This document shows, piece after piece, positions 1 to 6,396 of a stretch of 11,456 bases of DNA. Below the pieces are notes generated by a model. It searched no databases. It worked only from the letters and a program-made list of their open reading frames with translations, and was not told where the DNA came from. The position numbers and the translations under genes are program-made. Numbering within the stretch: position 1 is the stretch's first letter; each line of letters starts with the position of its first letter. Source of the stretch: an uncultured Oscillibacter sp. (GTDB lineage Bacteria > Bacillota > Clostridia > Oscillospirales > Oscillospiraceae); NCBI GenBank assembly GCA_937884915.1, contig CALAAN010000009.1, positions 1-11,456 of the forward strand, written 5' to 3'.

Positions 1-2
1 AC

Positions 3-848
3 CGCGCGCTCGACATTTCAGTCGAAGACGGACGCGTTACCGCTGTCAAGAGCGAAAAGGGGGAGTACGCCGCCTCTGCCGTCGTTCTGGCGACGGGTGG
101 GCTTTCCTATCCCGCGACAGGCTCAACGGGCGACGGCTTCCGCATGGCGGAAGCGCTCGGCCATACGGTCACGCCGCTGCGCGGCTCGCTCGTGCCGCTC
201 GAAGCGCGCGAATGCGCGGTGCTGCAAGGGCTGAGTCTTCGCAACGTTGCGCTGACGGTGTACGAAAACAACAAAAAGATTCACTCGGATTTCGGCGAAA
301 TGCTGTTCACGCACTTTGGCGTGAGCGGGCCGCTCATCCTGTCGGCCAGCGCGCACATGCGGCATTTCGACAAAAAGCAGTACCGGCTGGAGATCGACCT
401 CAAGCCCGCGCTCGATGAGCAGCAGCTTGACAAGCGTTTACTGTCAGACTTTGAAAAGCGTGCGAACAGCGACTACTGCAACGTGCTCGGGGCGCTGCTG
501 CCACAGAAGATGATCGACGAGTTCATCGACCGCTCGGGCATTCCGCCGCACGAAAAGGTGCACGACATCACGCGCGCCCAGCGCGAGACCATCCGCACGC
601 TCTTAAAGCGCTGGACGGTCAATGTCACCGCGCCGATGCCGGTCGAAAACGCGATCATCACTTCTGGCGGCGTCAAGGTAGGGGAGATCGACCCGAAGAC
701 CATGGCGTCGAAAAAGGTCGGCGGCCTGTACTTTGCCGGCGAGATTATCGATGTCGATGCCTACACGGGCGGCTATAACCTGCAAATCGCCTGGGCGACC
801 GGCAAGGCCGCGGGCGAGGCCGCCGCGGACGCGCTGTCCGCCAAATAA
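3..848 (+). CDS. HI0933-family NAD(P)/FAD-dependent oxidoreductase (5' partial)
   Basis: This is the C-terminal 281 residues of a flavoprotein. The start lies before the window, and the family is usually about 400-420 residues, so roughly the first third is missing, including the N-terminal dinucleotide-binding GxGxxG. What is seen: the family signature ATGGLSYPATGSTGDGF near the visible start, HFGVSGPLILSAS in the middle, the TSGGV segment, and the C-terminal FAD-contacting segment AGEIIDVDAYTGGYNLQIAW followed by ATGKAAG. The family (also called BaiN/YhiN-like) is widespread; most members have no proven substrate, and the BaiN name comes from a proposed role in bile acid dehydroxylation that should not be transferred here. 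The gene ends 38 bases before cmk, a neighbour it often has in Clostridia, so co-transcription is likely. The family call is secure; the substrate is unknown. Confidence 0.9.
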   Translation, partial: RALDISVEDGRVTAVKSEKGEYAASAVVLATGGLSYPATGSTGDGFRMAEALGHTVTPLRGSLVPLEARECAVLQGLSLRNVALTVYENNKKIHSDFGEMLFTHFGVSGPLILSASAHMRHFDKKQYRLEIDLKPALDEQQLDKRLLSDFEKRANSDYCNVLGALLPQKMIDEFIDRSGIPPHEKVHDITRAQRETIRTLLKRWTVNVTAPMPVENAIITSGGVKVGEIDPKTMASKKVGGLYFAGEIIDVDAYTGGYNLQIAWATGKAAGEAAADALSAK

Positions 849-857
849 CAGCGCACG

Positions 858-869
858 ATTTATTATAAT
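858..869 (+). promoter_or_regulatory. Possible -10 region upstream of cmk
   Basis: The 38-base gap before cmk contains an AT-rich patch ending in TATAAT (864-869), which stands out in GC-rich surroundings. No convincing -35 hexamer is seen 16-18 bases upstream (CCAAAT or neighbours), and there is no TGN extension. It may be a weak promoter boosting cmk and the genes downstream, or chance. The same gap must also supply the cmk ribosome-binding site, for which only a weak GGGAAG (871-876) is visible. Confidence 0.3.
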
Positions 870-886
870 AGGGAAGAATCAAACAG

Positions 887-1564
887 ATGAAAGAGCATTT
901 TTCCATTGCCATCGACGGCCCCGGCGGCGCGGGCAAGAGCACGCTCGCCAAGGCCGTCGCCAAAAAGCTGAACATTCTGCATGTCGACACGGGCGCGATC
1001 TACCGCACCATCGGCTACGCGGCGTTTTCGCGCGGACTTGACGCCAAAGACGAAACACAGATCGCGCCGCTGCTGAAGGAAATTCACATTGACATGGCAT
1101 TTGACGAGACCGGTGGGCAGAAGATGCTGCTTGACGGCAAGGACGTCAGCACCGAGATTCGCCTGCCGGAAATTTCGATGTACGCCTCAAACGTCTCGGC
1201 GCTGCCGTGCGTGCGCGCATACTTACTTGAGATGCAGCGCGACATCGCGCGCAAGAGAAGCGTCATCATGGACGGGCGCGACATCGGCACAGTCGTCCTG
1301 CCGGACGCCGACCTTAAGATTTATCTGACGGCGTCGGCTGAGGAGCGCGCGCGCCGCCGCTGCCTCGAGCTCGCCGAGCGCGGCACGCCCAAAGCGTATG
1401 ACGATGTGCTGCGCGAGATCAACGAGCGCGACTATCAGGATATGCACCGCGACATTGCCCCGCTGCGCGAGGCGGAAGACGCCGTGCGCGTCGACACGTC
1501 GAAGCTCAACTTTGACGAGAGCGAGCAGACGCTGCTGAGCCTCATTCAGGAGAGATTGAAATGA
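887..1564 (+). CDS. cmk: Cytidylate kinase (CMP/dCMP kinase)
   Basis: Transfers the gamma phosphate of ATP to CMP or dCMP in the cytoplasm, feeding pyrimidine nucleotide and phospholipid (CDP) pools. The 225-residue length is normal for the bacterial enzyme. Seen: a Walker A loop GPGGAGKST at residues 11-19, the DTGAIYR substrate segment at 34-40, the CMP-binding SNVSALPCVR region around 101-110, the MDGRDIGT motif with DGRD at 129-132, and the RD..D..R..PL lid-type motif at 181-193. The ATG at 887 is chosen because it starts just before the conserved N-terminal strand; the Shine-Dalgarno is weak. The stop codon overlaps the plsC start by 4 bases (ATGA), so the two are translationally coupled. 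cmk next to an S1 gene is a widely conserved arrangement, also known from Escherichia coli. Confidence 0.97.
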   Translation: MKEHFSIAIDGPGGAGKSTLAKAVAKKLNILHVDTGAIYRTIGYAAFSRGLDAKDETQIAPLLKEIHIDMAFDETGGQKMLLDGKDVSTEIRLPEISMYASNVSALPCVRAYLLEMQRDIARKRSVIMDGRDIGTVVLPDADLKIYLTASAEERARRRCLELAERGTPKAYDDVLREINERDYQDMHRDIAPLREAEDAVRVDTSKLNFDESEQTLLSLIQERLK

Positions 1565-2187
1565 GAACGATCTTCTTTGCGTTTATCTGGATCATCGGGC
1601 GGGTGCTGCTGTGGATCTACCGCGTGGACGTCAAGGGGCTTGAAACGCTCCCGAAGCACAGCGTGCTGCTGTGCCCGAACCACTCGACGGATTTGGACCC
1701 CGTGCTCATCGGCCTGTGCCTGCCGCTTGACTACCATCTGCACTTCATGGCCAAGGCCGAGCTCTTTGACAACCGCGTGCTCGCGTGGCTCATCCGCACG
1801 CTCGGCGCGTTCCCTGTCCAGCGCGACGGCAAGGACATTCAGTCCATCAAGACAGCGATGCAGGTGCTCCACAAGGGCGAGAATCTTCTGATCTTCCCCG
1901 AGGGGACGACGATCCGCAACGGTGTCGGCTATCACGACGGGCTTCCCGCGCACGCGCACGCGGGTATTGCGATGATCGGCGTGCGCACGGGCGCGACGCT
2001 CGTGCCGGTGTTCTGCGACGGACAGAAAAAGCCCTTCCATAAGACGCGCATCATCTTCGGCGAGCCGTATGTGCCCGAGGTCACGGGCCGCCGCGGCACG
2101 TCGGAGGAATTGCAGACCATCGCCGACGAAATGCTGCGCCGTGCCTACGCACTCGGCGGCCAGCAGGTGGGAGGCGCGCCGCTGTGA
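1561..2187 (+). CDS. plsC: 1-acyl-sn-glycerol-3-phosphate acyltransferase family protein
   Basis: Membrane-associated acyltransferase that would acylate lysophosphatidic acid to phosphatidic acid in phospholipid synthesis. The 208-residue length fits a short PlsC. Seen: a hydrophobic N-terminal segment (about residues 3-20), the catalytic HX4D box NHSTDLDP with His41 and Asp46, the substrate-binding FPEGT box at 112-116, and the later VPV segment. Odd point: between FPEGT and VPV the usual Lys-containing stretch reads AHAHAGIAMIGV, so the common lysine is replaced by a His-rich sequence. The start ATG overlaps the cmk stop and follows AGGAGAG (1548-1554). The end overlaps the GTG start of ispH (GTGA). 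Acyl donor preference (acyl-ACP or acyl-CoA) cannot be read from the sequence. Confidence 0.92.
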   Translation: MRTIFFAFIWIIGRVLLWIYRVDVKGLETLPKHSVLLCPNHSTDLDPVLIGLCLPLDYHLHFMAKAELFDNRVLAWLIRTLGAFPVQRDGKDIQSIKTAMQVLHKGENLLIFPEGTTIRNGVGYHDGLPAHAHAGIAMIGVRTGATLVPVFCDGQKKPFHKTRIIFGEPYVPEVTGRRGTSEELQTIADEMLRRAYALGGQQVGGAPL

Positions 2188-4133
2188 AGGTCATCTTAGC
2201 CGAGACCGCGGGCTTCTGCTACGGCGTGGAGCGCGCAGTCAAGCTCGCACAGGAGACGGCGAAATCGCGCGGCGGCGCGATGCTCGGCAGTATCGTGCAC
2301 AATGCGGGCGTCGTACAGGAGATCGAAGACCTCGGCATGCGCCTCATCACGTCTCCCGAGCAAGCAAAGGCAGGGGAGGCCGTCCTCATTCGCGCCCATG
2401 GCGAGCCGAAGGAGACACTCGACGCGCTGCGCCATCGCGGGGCGGAGGTCGTGAGCGCCGTGTGCCCGCACGTCGAGCGCATCAAAAAGCTCGCGCAGGA
2501 GGCAGAGCGCGAGGGACGGCGCGTCATCCTGATCGGCGAGCGCCATCATCCCGAGGTGCAGGGTATCGCGGGCTGGTGCAGCGATCCCCTGATTTTTGAA
2601 AATGCGCAGGAAGTTGAAGATTACCTGCAAAATCACCCGGACTTTGCCCATTTACCCAGTATTGTGCTGGCGCAGACGACCTGCATTCGTGCGCTTTGGG
2701 AAAGTTGCGTGAAATTTCTAAAAAAACAGTGTACAAATCTCAAAATCAATGATACAATATGCTTGGCTACGCAGAAGCGTCAAACCGAGGCGGCAGAACT
2801 TTCCGCCAAGGTGGACGTGATGGTGGTTGTGGGCGACCGAAGAAGCGCCAACACAAGGCATTTGACCGAGATTTGCAGAGAGAACTGCGGAAAAGTCCTC
2901 CAGATCGAATCCGCAGACGAGCTCTCACCGGAATTCTTTTCCGGATGCCATGTGGCGGGACTGACAGCCGGCGCATCTACTCCTGCGAGTATCATTATGG
3001 AGGTATTAACAACAATGACGGAAGAAAACATCAACACCACTGCCCCTGAAACCAGCGAATCCTTTGAAGAAATGCTTGAAAAATCTTTCAAGACTCTAAA
3101 TACAGGAGATAAGGTGACCGGCATCGTGACCGCGATCGGCACGACCGAGATCCAGGTCGACGTCGGCTGCAAGCAGGCAGGCTACATTCCTGTTTCTGAG
3201 CTGAGCAGCGACCCCGACGTCAAGCCCGAGGACGTCGTCAAGGTCGGCGACGAGATCGAGGCTTACGTTGTCCGCGTCAACGACGTGGAAGGCTACGCCA
3301 CCCTCTCCAAGAAGCGTCTCGACGCTGTCAAGCTCTGGGAAGATATCGAAACTGCCGTTGAGGACAAGACCGTTCTCGAAGGCACCGTGACCGAAGTGAA
3401 CAAGGGCGGCATCGTCGTCTCTGTCAAGGGCGTGCGCGTGTTCGTGCCCGCTTCTCAGAGCGGCATGCCCAAGGACTCCGACCTTGGCCAGATGGTCAAG
3501 CAGAAGGTCAAGCTCCGCGTGACCGAGGTCAACCGTGCTCGCCGCCGCGTCGTCGGCTCCATCAAGTCCGTCCTGAACGAGGAGCGTCAGGCTGCTCAGG
3601 CCGCCATCTGGGAAGGCATTGAGGTCGGCAAGCACTATGACGGCGTTGTCAAGTCCATGACCTCTTACGGCGTGTTCGTCGACATCGGCGGCGTGGACGG
3701 CATGGTCCACATCTCCGAGCTGAGCTGGAGCCGCATCAAGAACCCCGCCGAGGTCGTCTCCATCGGCGATCACCTCGACGTGTACGTCATCTCCTTCGAT
3801 CCCGAGAAGCACAAGATCTCCCTCGGCGTCAAGGACCGCACCCAGAACCCCTGGGATGTGTTCATGAACACCTACAAGGTCGGCGACGTTGCCAATGTCC
3901 GCATCGTCAAGCTGATGACCTTCGGCGCTTTCGCTGAGGTCGTTCCCGGCGTGGACGGCCTGATCCATATCTCCCAGATCGCTGACCGCCGCATCGACAA
4001 GCCCTCCGACGTCCTGTCCGAAGGCCAGATGGTCGACGCGAAGATCACCGCCATCGACGAGGAGAAAAAGAAGATCTCCCTCAGCATCCGCGCGCTGCTG
4101 AACGGTGAGGAAGAGGCTCCTGTCGAGGAGTAA
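2184..4133 (+). CDS. ispH: Bifunctional IspH (HMBPP reductase) / ribosomal protein S1 fusion
   Basis: One 649-residue frame joins two proteins. Residues 1 to about 277 are IspH, the iron-sulfur enzyme that reduces HMBPP to IPP and DMAPP in the last step of the MEP pathway. Its cluster ligands are Cys12 (GFCYGVERA), Cys94 (AVCPHV) and Cys193 (TICLATQKRQ). Also seen are His39 (VHN), the HHPEV box (His122, Glu124), the AQTT segment, Ser221/Asn223 and GAST near 263-266. Residues from about 306 to the end carry four S1 RNA-binding domains (about 306-378, 396-462, 482-551, 567-637), ending in an acidic tail. S1 binds mRNA on the 30S subunit or acts as an S1-like RNA-binding protein. Such fusions are known in many Clostridia. 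The GTG start is supported by GGTGGGAGG (2166-2174) and by the length of the conserved N-terminus. Codon use becomes strongly biased in the S1 half, and an internal start and promoter are possible (separate entries). Confidence 0.96.
   Translation: MKVILAETAGFCYGVERAVKLAQETAKSRGGAMLGSIVHNAGVVQEIEDLGMRLITSPEQAKAGEAVLIRAHGEPKETLDALRHRGAEVVSAVCPHVERIKKLAQEAEREGRRVILIGERHHPEVQGIAGWCSDPLIFENAQEVEDYLQNHPDFAHLPSIVLAQTTCIRALWESCVKFLKKQCTNLKINDTICLATQKRQTEAAELSAKVDVMVVVGDRRSANTRHLTEICRENCGKVLQIESADELSPEFFSGCHVAGLTAGASTPASIIMEVLTTMTEENINTTAPETSESFEEMLEKSFKTLNTGDKVTGIVTAIGTTEIQVDVGCKQAGYIPVSELSSDPDVKPEDVVKVGDEIEAYVVRVNDVEGYATLSKKRLDAVKLWEDIETAVEDKTVLEGTVTEVNKGGIVVSVKGVRVFVPASQSGMPKDSDLGQMVKQKVKLRVTEVNRARRRVVGSIKSVLNEERQAAQAAIWEGIEVGKHYDGVVKSMTSYGVFVDIGGVDGMVHISELSWSRIKNPAEVVSIGDHLDVYVISFDPEKHKISLGVKDRTQNPWDVFMNTYKVGDVANVRIVKLMTFGAFAEVVPGVDGLIHISQIADRRIDKPSDVLSEGQMVDAKITAIDEEKKKISLSIRALLNGEEEAPVEE
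2730..2758 (+). promoter_or_regulatory. Candidate internal promoter inside ispH, upstream of the S1 part
   Basis: TGTACA (2730-2735) and an extended -10 TGATACAAT (2750-2758) are separated by 17 bases. The surrounding 60 bases (2701-2760) contain only 15 G or C (25%), against 41 of 60 in the stretch 2461-2520 of the same gene. A start of transcription would fall near 2765, about 250 bases before the internal ATG of the S1 part. The -35 match is only partial. The amino acids encoded here are ordinary for IspH, so the AT bias is not forced by unusual protein sequence alone. This is inference from sequence; no expression evidence is available. Confidence 0.45.
2999..3017 (+). promoter_or_regulatory. 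Candidate internal ribosome-binding site and ATG for a free S1 protein
   Basis: GGAGG (2999-3003) lies 11 bases before an in-frame ATG at 3015 (Met278 of the fusion), exactly at the boundary between IspH and the S1 part. A product started there would be 372 residues with all four S1 domains. The spacing is longer than ideal. It looks like either a working internal start or a relic of the separate rpsA gene from before the fusion. A second in-frame ATG at 2997 overlaps the GGAGG and lacks its own site. Confidence 0.4.
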
Positions 4134-4146
4134 TTTTCCCGAACTG

Positions 4147-4179
4147 AAAAGAGACAGGCTCCGGCCTGTCTCTTTTTTT
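4147..4179 (+). terminator. Intrinsic terminator of the cmk-plsC-ispH/S1 operon
   Basis: A perfect 10-bp stem (4150-4159 with 4164-4173) closes a TCCG tetraloop and is followed by a run of seven T (4173-4179); upstream A residues can extend the stem into the T run. It lies 13 bases after the S1 stop codon. This is a textbook rho-independent terminator that separates the operon from the CoA-transferase unit. Confidence 0.95.
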
Positions 4180-4213
4180 ACATTCTTTTTTACGCTGCCG
4201 CGCAAGAAAGACT

Positions 4214-4241
4214 TTGCAAACGGCGATCGGTATGCTATAAT
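4214..4241 (+). promoter_or_regulatory. Extended -10 promoter of the CoA-transferase gene
   Basis: TTGCAA (4214-4219), a 16-base spacer and TATAAT (4236-4241) preceded by TG (4233-4234) form a strong housekeeping sigma promoter. It follows directly after the terminator of the previous operon and leaves a leader of about 60 bases before the ATG at 4307. A Rex-like sequence overlaps its downstream edge (separate entry). Confidence 0.85.
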
Positions 4242-4258
4242 TGTTAAAGTTTCGACAT
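4241..4258 (+). promoter_or_regulatory. Possible Rex-type redox operator on the CoA-transferase promoter
   Basis: TTGTTAA, four bases, then TCGACAT (4241-4258). The first half matches the clostridial Rex half-site TTGTTAA exactly. The second half matches the expected TTAACAA at only 4 of 7 positions. The position, overlapping the last base of the -10 and the expected transcription start, is where a repressor would act. Rex senses NADH/NAD+ and controls fermentation genes in Clostridia. A degenerate half-site can arise by chance, so this is a suggestion only. Confidence 0.3.
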
Positions 4259-4306
4259 AGTTCCGAAATGATAATCAAATTCACATACACACAGGAGGAA
4301 TTATCC

Positions 4307-5647
4307 ATGGATTACGCAGCGCTTTATCAGAAGAAGCTGACCTCTGCCGCGGAAGCCGTCAAGGCCGTCAAGAGCGGCGACTGGGTCGACTACGGCTGGT
4401 GCACCAACCATCCTTACACGCTCGACAAAGCTCTGGCCGCGCGCCAGAATGAGCTCAAGGACGTCAAGGTCCGCGGCGGCGTGACGATGTGGATGCCAGA
4501 GATCTGCAAGGCCGAGGACGCCGGTGAGCACTTCACCTGGAACTCCTGGCATTGCAGCGGCATCGACCGCAAGATCATCTCCAAGGGCATGGGCTATTTC
4601 ATCCCCATGCGCTACAGCGAGCTGCCGCGCTTCTACCGCGACGGCAACGCAACGGTCGATGTGGCGATGATCCAGGTCACACCGATGGATAAGCACGGCA
4701 ATTTCAGCTACGCTCTCGCGTGCTCGCATCTTGCCGACATGCTGGACGCTGCCAAGACCGTTATTGTCGAAGTCAACGAGAACCTTCCGTGGGTCTACGG
4801 TCTCAACGGCTGCGAGATCAACATCAAGGACGTCGACATGGTCGTGGAAGGGGAGAATCCTCCTGTTGCGCAGCTCGGCGCGGGCGGCGCCCCCACCGAG
4901 GTCGACACCGCGGTCGCCAACCTCGTCGTGCCCGAGATCCCGAACGGCGCGTGCCTCCAGCTCGGCATCGGCGGCATGCCCAATACCATCGGCTCGATGA
5001 TCGCGCAGTCTGATCTGAAGGATCTGTCCGTTCACACCGAGATGTACGTCGACGGCTTCGTCGACATGGCCATGGCCGGCAAGATCACCGGCAAGCACAA
5101 GCAGCTTGACAAGGGCCGTCAGGTTTTCGCCTTTGCTGCCGGCACGCAGAAGCTCTATGACTACATGGACCGCAATCCCGAGGTCATGGGCGCGCCGGTC
5201 GACTACACGAACGACGTGTTCGTCATCTCCCAGATCGACAACTTCATCTCCATCAATAACGCCATCGACTGCGACCTTTACGGCCAGGTGAACGCCGAGT
5301 CCGCAGGCATCAAGCACATCTCCGGCACGGGCGGCCAGCTTGACTTTGCGATGGGCGCGTACCTCTCCAAGGGCGGCAAGAGCTTCATCTGCATGTCCTC
5401 GACCGTCACGGGCAAGGACGGCACGGTCAAGAGCCGCATCGTTCCCACGCTGACGCAGGGCTCCATCTGCACCGACCCGCGCTCCTGCACGCACTACATC
5501 GTCACCGAGTATGGCATGGTCAACCTCAAGGGCCTTTCGACCTGGCAGCGCGCCGAGGCGCTCATCGGCATCGCGCATCCCGACTTCCGCGAACAGCTCA
5601 TCGCCGACGCGGAGAAGATGCACATCTGGCGCCGCAGCAACAAGTAA
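4307..5647 (+). CDS. Butyryl-CoA:acetate CoA-transferase (acetyl-CoA hydrolase/transferase family)
   Basis: Likely moves CoA from butyryl-CoA to acetate, giving butyrate and acetyl-CoA, the final step of butyrate fermentation in many gut Clostridia. The 446-residue length matches this family. Seen: GDWVDYGWCTN (24-34), HFTWNSWH (75-82), VAMIQVTPMDKHG (119-131), IPNGACLQLGIGGMPN (211-226), the HTEM segment with Glu245 as the probable catalytic glutamate that forms the CoA thioester, the ESAG segment (331-334), the GTGGQLDF glycine-rich CoA-binding box (340-347), and a C-terminus WRRSNK that I recall from Roseburia-type enzymes. 4-hydroxybutyrate CoA-transferases are close relatives and remain an alternative. 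The ATG at 4307 is chosen because AGGAGG (4293-4298) lies 8 bases upstream; the frame is open further up, but that part contains the promoter. The gene has its own promoter and terminator. Lys and Arg codons are mostly AAG and CGC, consistent with high expression. Confidence 0.85.
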   Translation: MDYAALYQKKLTSAAEAVKAVKSGDWVDYGWCTNHPYTLDKALAARQNELKDVKVRGGVTMWMPEICKAEDAGEHFTWNSWHCSGIDRKIISKGMGYFIPMRYSELPRFYRDGNATVDVAMIQVTPMDKHGNFSYALACSHLADMLDAAKTVIVEVNENLPWVYGLNGCEINIKDVDMVVEGENPPVAQLGAGGAPTEVDTAVANLVVPEIPNGACLQLGIGGMPNTIGSMIAQSDLKDLSVHTEMYVDGFVDMAMAGKITGKHKQLDKGRQVFAFAAGTQKLYDYMDRNPEVMGAPVDYTNDVFVISQIDNFISINNAIDCDLYGQVNAESAGIKHISGTGGQLDFAMGAYLSKGGKSFICMSSTVTGKDGTVKSRIVPTLTQGSICTDPRSCTHYIVTEYGMVNLKGLSTWQRAEALIGIAHPDFREQLIADAEKMHIWRRSNK

Positions 5648-5671
5648 GCAATAAAATCGTTCTTCCGTCAC

Positions 5672-5707
5672 GGGGGCTTTCCTGAAAAGGAGAGTCCCCA
5701 TTTTTTT
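5672..5707 (+). terminator. Intrinsic terminator of the CoA-transferase gene
   Basis: A 12-bp stem with two G-U pairs (5672-5683 with 5688-5699) closes a GAAA tetraloop and runs into seven T (5701-5707). It starts 25 bases after the CoA-transferase stop. The stable tetraloop and T run make this a confident terminator. Confidence 0.93.
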
Positions 5708-5736
5708 CTGAAAATCCACCTCGTTTCCATTTTTAT

Positions 5737-5758
5737 GCGATATTTCATCAAAAATCGC
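5737..5758 (+). promoter_or_regulatory. Imperfect dyad touching the carD -35 element
   Basis: GCGATATTT (5737-5745) and AAAAATCGC (5750-5758) pair in 8 of 9 positions around a CATC centre. The right arm ends one base before the -35 TTGAAA. An activator or repressor site is possible; the A/T-rich core could instead act as an UP-type element. No known operator consensus is recognised. Confidence 0.35.
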
Positions 5759-5787
5759 TTGAAAATGATGGCAAAGTACGTTATACT
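5759..5787 (+). promoter_or_regulatory. Promoter of the carD-ispD-ispF operon
   Basis: TTGAAA (5759-5764), a 17-base spacer and TATACT (5782-5787) form a near-consensus housekeeping promoter downstream of a terminator and upstream of carD. Transcription should start near 5794, giving a leader of about 107 bases. A short stem GGGAA/TTCCC (5795-5799 with 5804-5808) would sit at the very 5' end of the transcript and might protect it. Confidence 0.85.
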
Positions 5788-5831
5788 ATGTATGGGGAAT
5801 TATTTCCCTTTGTGTGTTTGTGTTGTTTTTC

Positions 5832-5892
5832 TTTTCCATCGCACGGAAAACTGGGGCGAATGCCGGATCGGCATTCTGCCCGAAGGGAGGTG
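5832..5892 (+). promoter_or_regulatory. Structured carD mRNA leader with hairpin next to the ribosome-binding site
   Basis: Two hairpins are predicted by eye in the leader. A short one is TTTTCC/GGAAAA (5832-5837 with 5845-5850). A strong one has 8 bp (5858-5865 with 5869-5876, GAT loop) extended by GGGC/GCCC (5854-5857 with 5878-5881) across one bulged T. The strong stem ends two bases before the Shine-Dalgarno AGGGAGGTG (5884-5892), which lies 8 bases before the carD ATG. The arrangement could stabilise the mRNA or tune carD translation. No known riboswitch class is recognised. Confidence 0.5.
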
Positions 5893-5900
5893 GGCATAGA

Positions 5901-6392
5901 ATGTTTCAAGTGGGAGATAAGGTCGTGCACCCGATGCACGGCGCCGGTGTGATCGACAGCATTGTCCGCGAAAAGATCAGCGGCAAGGCAATGGAATTTT
6001 ACGTCTTCAAAATGCCCATTTCCGGGCTGACGCTCAAGATCCCGACCGAGAATTCCACGGCCATCGGCATCCGCGCCATCAAGACGAGAAGCGAGATCGA
6101 AGAGGTCATCGCGCGCATTCCTAAGCTCGGCGTCGACATGACAGCGAACTGGAACCACCGCTATCGCGAGAATATGGATCGCCTGAAAAGCGGCGATCTC
6201 GACGAGGTCAGCGCCGTCATCAAGGCGCTGATGCATCGCGACAGCACGCGCGGACTGTCCAACGGCGAGCGCAAGATGCTGCACATCGCCAAGCAGATCC
6301 TCGTATCCGAGATCGTTTTGGCCGAGGATATCGAGTATCTCGAAGCCGAGGGGCGCGTCAACGCTGCGATGCTGTTAAAGGAGAGCGATTGA
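5901..6392 (+). CDS. carD: CarD family transcriptional regulator
   Basis: CarD/CdnL proteins bind the RNA polymerase beta subunit and upstream promoter DNA and stabilise open complexes. The protein has 163 residues, typical for the family. Seen: the N-terminal CarD_TRCF (RNA polymerase-interacting) domain beginning FQVGDKVVHPMHGAGVI, with the ISGLTLKIPTENS strand segment at about 40-52, followed by a helical C-terminal half that in the family contacts DNA. The ATG at 5901 is chosen because of the strong Shine-Dalgarno and because homologous sequence begins there; the open frame further upstream encodes an unlikely Phe-rich stretch that lies in the leader. carD is followed 4 bases after its stop by ispD and then ispF, an order also known in Mycobacterium. 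Target genes cannot be predicted. Confidence 0.93.
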   Translation: MFQVGDKVVHPMHGAGVIDSIVREKISGKAMEFYVFKMPISGLTLKIPTENSTAIGIRAIKTRSEIEEVIARIPKLGVDMTANWNHRYRENMDRLKSGDLDEVSAVIKALMHRDSTRGLSNGERKMLHIAKQILVSEIVLAEDIEYLEAEGRVNAAMLLKESD

Positions 6393-6396
6393 GTCC

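Noticed and set aside
3096..4205. A 369-codon open frame on the - strand opposite the S1 domains
   Set aside because: Same shadow effect; the peptide is Asp-, Val- and Ala-rich without a domain, and it would start inside the terminator region of the true gene.
4250..4268. TTTCG/CGAAA dyad in the CoA-transferase leader
   Set aside because: Only five pairs around a 9-base loop; weaker than the overlapping Rex-like reading and likely chance.
4301..5719. A 472-codon open frame on the - strand opposite the CoA-transferase gene
   Set aside because: High-GC genes with strong codon bias leave the antisense frame open. The translation is low in complexity (rich in Asp, His, Val, Ala) with no recognised domain and no ribosome-binding site, while the + strand gene has clear motifs, promoter and terminator.
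5814..5900. An N-terminal extension of CarD from a GTG at 5814
   Set aside because: It has no ribosome-binding site, encodes a Phe-rich stretch that is not part of CarD proteins, and spans the leader hairpins and the strong Shine-Dalgarno for the ATG at 5901.
5860..5990. A short out-of-frame leader ORF (ATG at 5860) overlapping the carD start
   Set aside because: The upstream GGGG is only 3 bases from the ATG and the ATG is buried in the hairpin; nothing supports translation.
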